DNA of 6,973 nucleotides from Casp-actino8 sp039800005 (lineage in GTDB: Bacteria > Actinomycetota > Acidimicrobiia > Acidimicrobiales > Ilumatobacteraceae). This document shows, piece by piece, positions 5,487-6,973 of the stretch. The DNA lies in the NCBI GenBank assembly GCA_039800005.1, contig JBDLRN010000029.1, positions 1-6,973 of the forward strand. Reading direction: 5' to 3'. Both the position numbers and the translations under genes were made by a program. The notes beneath the pieces were generated by a model. It saw nothing but the letters and a program-made list of their open reading frames with translations. It did no database searches and was not told where the DNA came from. Every line of letters begins with the position of its first letter. Positions within the stretch are counted from its first letter, which is position 1.

Positions 5487-5510
5487 GGTCAGGGGGTCAG
5501 GAGGTCAGGT
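5487..5510. repeat. Three tandem 8-bp units overlapping the rnhA stop codon
   Basis: GGTCAGG plus one variable base (G, A, T) is repeated three times, at 5487, 5495 and 5503. The stop codon of rnhA (5505-5507 on the minus strand) falls in the last unit, so the array sits at the very end of the gene and just after it. It looks like replication slippage at a gene end; no function is evident. Confidence 0.6.
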
Positions 5511-5969
5511 TGGGACGGCGGCGACGGCGAGGCGGTCGACCAGATCGTTCATGGGGTCGCCGTTGTGCCCCTTCACCCACTGGAAGTCGGGGCGCTCGTT
5601 CTCCCCGAGCGAGACGTACATCTCGATGAGGGGCTCCCACAGATCGGCGTTGGCCACCGGTTCCTTCTTGGCATTGCGCCACCCGTTGTTGAGCCAGCGC
5701 ACCCACCATCGATCGCGAAAGCAGTTCACCACGTAGGTGGAATCCGACACGATGATCAATCGCTTCACCGACGCGTGAGCCACGGGGAGATTCGTCCGCA
5801 ACGCTTCGATGACGGCGGTGAGTTCCATGCGCTGATTGGTGGTCGACCGTTCACCACCCGATCCGCGCGGCTCGCCACCCGGCGCCACCGCCCAGGCCCA
5901 TCCGCCCGGTCCGGGGTTTCCGCTGCACGCGCCGTCGGTATACACCACGAGCGTGTCGGGAAGATTCAT
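5505..5969 (-). CDS. rnhA: Ribonuclease HI
   Basis: The protein has 154 aa, the usual length of bacterial RNase HI. It cuts the RNA strand of RNA-DNA hybrids, removing R-loops and replication primers in the cytoplasm with divalent metal ions. The N-terminal signature YTDGACSGNPGPGGWA is intact. The four catalytic acids align as Asp12, Glu49 (NQRMEL), Asp76 (VSDSTYV) and Asp145 (near the end, VDRLA), with the general-base His135 in VKGHNGD. The Trp-rich substrate-binding region WWVRWLNNGWRNAKKEPVAN is present. The start at 5969 (MNLPDTLVVYTDG) is chosen because it leaves the typical few residues before the first strand; the frame stays open far upstream, but that part is antisense to aceE and unlike any RNase H. 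The gene is divergent from aceE with a 69-bp gap, and followed by a tandem repeat and a long hairpin. Confidence 0.96.
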   Translation of the reverse strand: MNLPDTLVVYTDGACSGNPGPGGWAWAVAPGGEPRGSGGERSTTNQRMELTAVIEALRTNLPVAHASVKRLIIVSDSTYVVNCFRDRWWVRWLNNGWRNAKKEPVANADLWEPLIEMYVSLGENERPDFQWVKGHNGDPMNDLVDRLAVAAVPT

Positions 5970-5975
5970 TTCGAC

Positions 5976-5981
5976 ATCATG
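5976..5981 (-). promoter_or_regulatory. -10-like element of rnhA, leaderless layout
   Basis: CATGAT on the minus strand occupies -12 to -7 from the ATG at 5969, with A at -11 and T at -7. No Shine-Dalgarno lies in the GTCGAA spacer. It fits the leaderless pattern seen before three other genes in this window, though it lacks their TG extension. Weak on its own. Confidence 0.3.
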
Positions 5982-6023
5982 ACCCACGACCCGGCGCAAC
6001 ACCCGCATACCCGCCGGTAACGA

Positions 6024-6032
6024 TGCGAGACT
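6024..6032 (+). promoter_or_regulatory. Extended -10-like element of aceE, leaderless layout
   Basis: TGC-GAGACT places the hexamer at -12 to -7 from the ATG at 6039, with A at -11, T at -7 and TG at -15/-14, followed by GTGACC and the ATG. It closely parallels TGA-CACACT-CCGACC-ATG of the collagen-like gene. GAGA could alternatively be read as a very weak Shine-Dalgarno. Confidence 0.35.
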
Positions 6033-6038
6033 GTGACC

Positions 6039-6973
6039 ATGCTGTTCGACGGCTCCGTGCACCAACTTCCCGACACCGACCCGACGGAAACGCAGGAATG
6101 GCTCGACTCGCTCGACGCCGTGATCGACGTGCACGGCAAGGTGCGCGCCCGCTATCTCCTCTCCCGCCTTCTCGACCGGGCCCGCGAGAGCCAGGTGTCG
6201 TTCCCGGCCACCGTGTCGACGCCGTACGTGAACACCATCCCGCGCGAAATGGAGCCGTGGTTCCCCGGCGACGAGCACATCGAACGACGCATCCGCGCCT
6301 ACATCCGCTGGAACGCCGCCGCCATGGTGGTGCGCGCCAACAAGCACGCCGACGGCATCGGCGGCCACCTGTCGACCTTCGCCAGCTCGGCCAGCCTCTA
6401 CGAAATCGGTTTCAACCACTTCTTCCGAGGCAAGGACGACGGCAACTGCGGCGACCACATCTACTTCCAAGGACACGCGGCGCCGGGCGTGTACGCGCGC
6501 GCGTTCCTCGAAGGTCGACTCACCGAGGACGACCTCGACCATTTCCGTCGCGAGATCGGCCGCGACGGCCGCGGCCTCTCGAGCTACCCGCACCCGCGTC
6601 TCATGCCCGACTTCTGGGAGTACCCCACGGTGTCGATGGGACTGGCTCCCATCACCGCGATCTACCAGGCGCGCTTCAACCGCTATCTCATGAACCGCCA
6701 GCTCGACGACACGAGCCAGAGTCGCGTGTGGTGCTACCTCGGCGACGGTGAGACCGACGAGCCCGAAACACTCGGCGCTCTCTCGCTCGCCTCACGTGAG
6801 CAGCTCGACAATCTCGTGTTCGTCGTCAACTGCAACTTGCAGCGTCTCGACGGCCCCGTGCGCGGCAACGGCAAGATCATCCAGGAACTCGAAGCCGTGT
6901 TCCGCGGCGCCGGTTGGAACGTGATCAAGGTGATCTGGGGTTCGAAGTGGGACGAGTTGCTCGCGCAGGACAA
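6039..6973 (+). CDS. aceE: Pyruvate dehydrogenase E1 component (homodimeric type), partial, N-terminal part
   Basis: The frame runs from ATG at 6039 to the window end: 311 complete codons, about a third of the ~890 aa expected for the family. AceE is the thiamine-diphosphate-dependent E1 that decarboxylates pyruvate and passes the acetyl group to the lipoyl domains of E2 in the pyruvate dehydrogenase complex. The N-terminus (EWLDSLDAVIDVHG, then TPYVNTIP) and the stretches GGHLSTFASSASLYEIGFNHFFRG (107-130), DHIYFQGHAAPGVYARAFLEGRL, SYPHPRLMPDFWEYPTVSMGL (182-202) and NCNLQRLDGPVRGNGKIIQELE are characteristic. The thiamine-diphosphate motif is present: GDG at 235-237, then 26 residues, then Asn264-Cys265-Asn266. 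It is divergent from rnhA with a 69-bp gap, no Shine-Dalgarno, and a -10-like element just before the ATG. Codons are strongly C-ending, as expected of a highly expressed gene. No frameshift is visible. Confidence 0.96.
   Translation, partial: MLFDGSVHQLPDTDPTETQEWLDSLDAVIDVHGKVRARYLLSRLLDRARESQVSFPATVSTPYVNTIPREMEPWFPGDEHIERRIRAYIRWNAAAMVVRANKHADGIGGHLSTFASSASLYEIGFNHFFRGKDDGNCGDHIYFQGHAAPGVYARAFLEGRLTEDDLDHFRREIGRDGRGLSSYPHPRLMPDFWEYPTVSMGLAPITAIYQARFNRYLMNRQLDDTSQSRVWCYLGDGETDEPETLGALSLASREQLDNLVFVVNCNLQRLDGPVRGNGKIIQELEAVFRGAGWNVIKVIWGSKWDELLAQD

Noticed and set aside
5235..5504. c-di-AMP (ydaO-type) or thiamine riboswitch in the leader of the envelope gene
   Set aside because: The conserved core sequences of these families were not found in the minus-strand leader; some partial look-alikes (GGTGAGTCC, CTGATC) are too short to count.
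5970..6593. Upstream extension of the rnhA frame to a 362-codon protein
   Set aside because: The extra ~208 codons are exactly antisense to aceE and resemble no RNase H; the standard start is at 5969.
6023..6751. 242-codon + strand frame overlapping aceE
   Set aside because: It is a frame-shifted reading of aceE, Arg/Pro-rich, while the AceE frame matches the family throughout.

Overview
The window is GC-rich bacterial DNA holding six protein genes: two on the + strand, four on the - strand, and two of the six cut by the window ends. The organism is most likely a high-GC actinobacterium, possibly of the Acidimicrobiia (inference). Reasons: strongly G/C-biased third codon positions, a homodimeric AceE-type pyruvate dehydrogenase E1, an actinobacterial-style SpoIID/LytB protein with its Gly-His motif near the N-terminus, CWB2 cell-wall-binding repeats, and several genes with no Shine-Dalgarno sequence but a -10-like element directly before the start codon.

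Layout. 1-629 (-): a secreted lipoprotein, cut at its C-terminus by the window start, with a GGxCxGM motif that could be the nucleophile region of a papain-like peptidase. 630-684: a compact divergent promoter region with a perfect 11-bp inverted repeat whose arms lie exactly 6 bp from each start codon. 685-1233 (+): a small membrane-anchored or secreted protein with a six-triplet collagen-like stretch, followed by a long hairpin at 1241-1290 that probably ends its transcript. 1310-2086 (-): a short-chain dehydrogenase very like type-2 3-hydroxyacyl-CoA dehydrogenases. 2103-5234 (-): a very large secreted cell-envelope protein combining SpoIID/LytB, peptidoglycan-binding, SGNH-hydrolase and three CWB2 modules. 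5505-5969 (-): ribonuclease HI. 6039-6973 (+): the first third of aceE, divergent from rnhA.

The one sizeable gene-free stretch is 5235-5504 (270 bp), upstream of the large envelope gene. It is full of structure: a G-quadruplex motif on the coding strand, a 49-nt long hairpin, an 8-bp tandem triplicate at the rnhA stop, and several small hairpins.

How the genes fit together. Three neighbouring genes (lipoprotein, collagen-like protein, SpoIID-SGNH-CWB2 protein) encode exported envelope proteins, so the left three quarters is largely a cell-surface region. The dehydrogenase sits 16 bp after the large envelope gene and may be co-transcribed with it, though a metabolic link is not obvious. rnhA and aceE are ordinary housekeeping genes. 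No mobile element, CRISPR array, tRNA or rRNA gene was seen.
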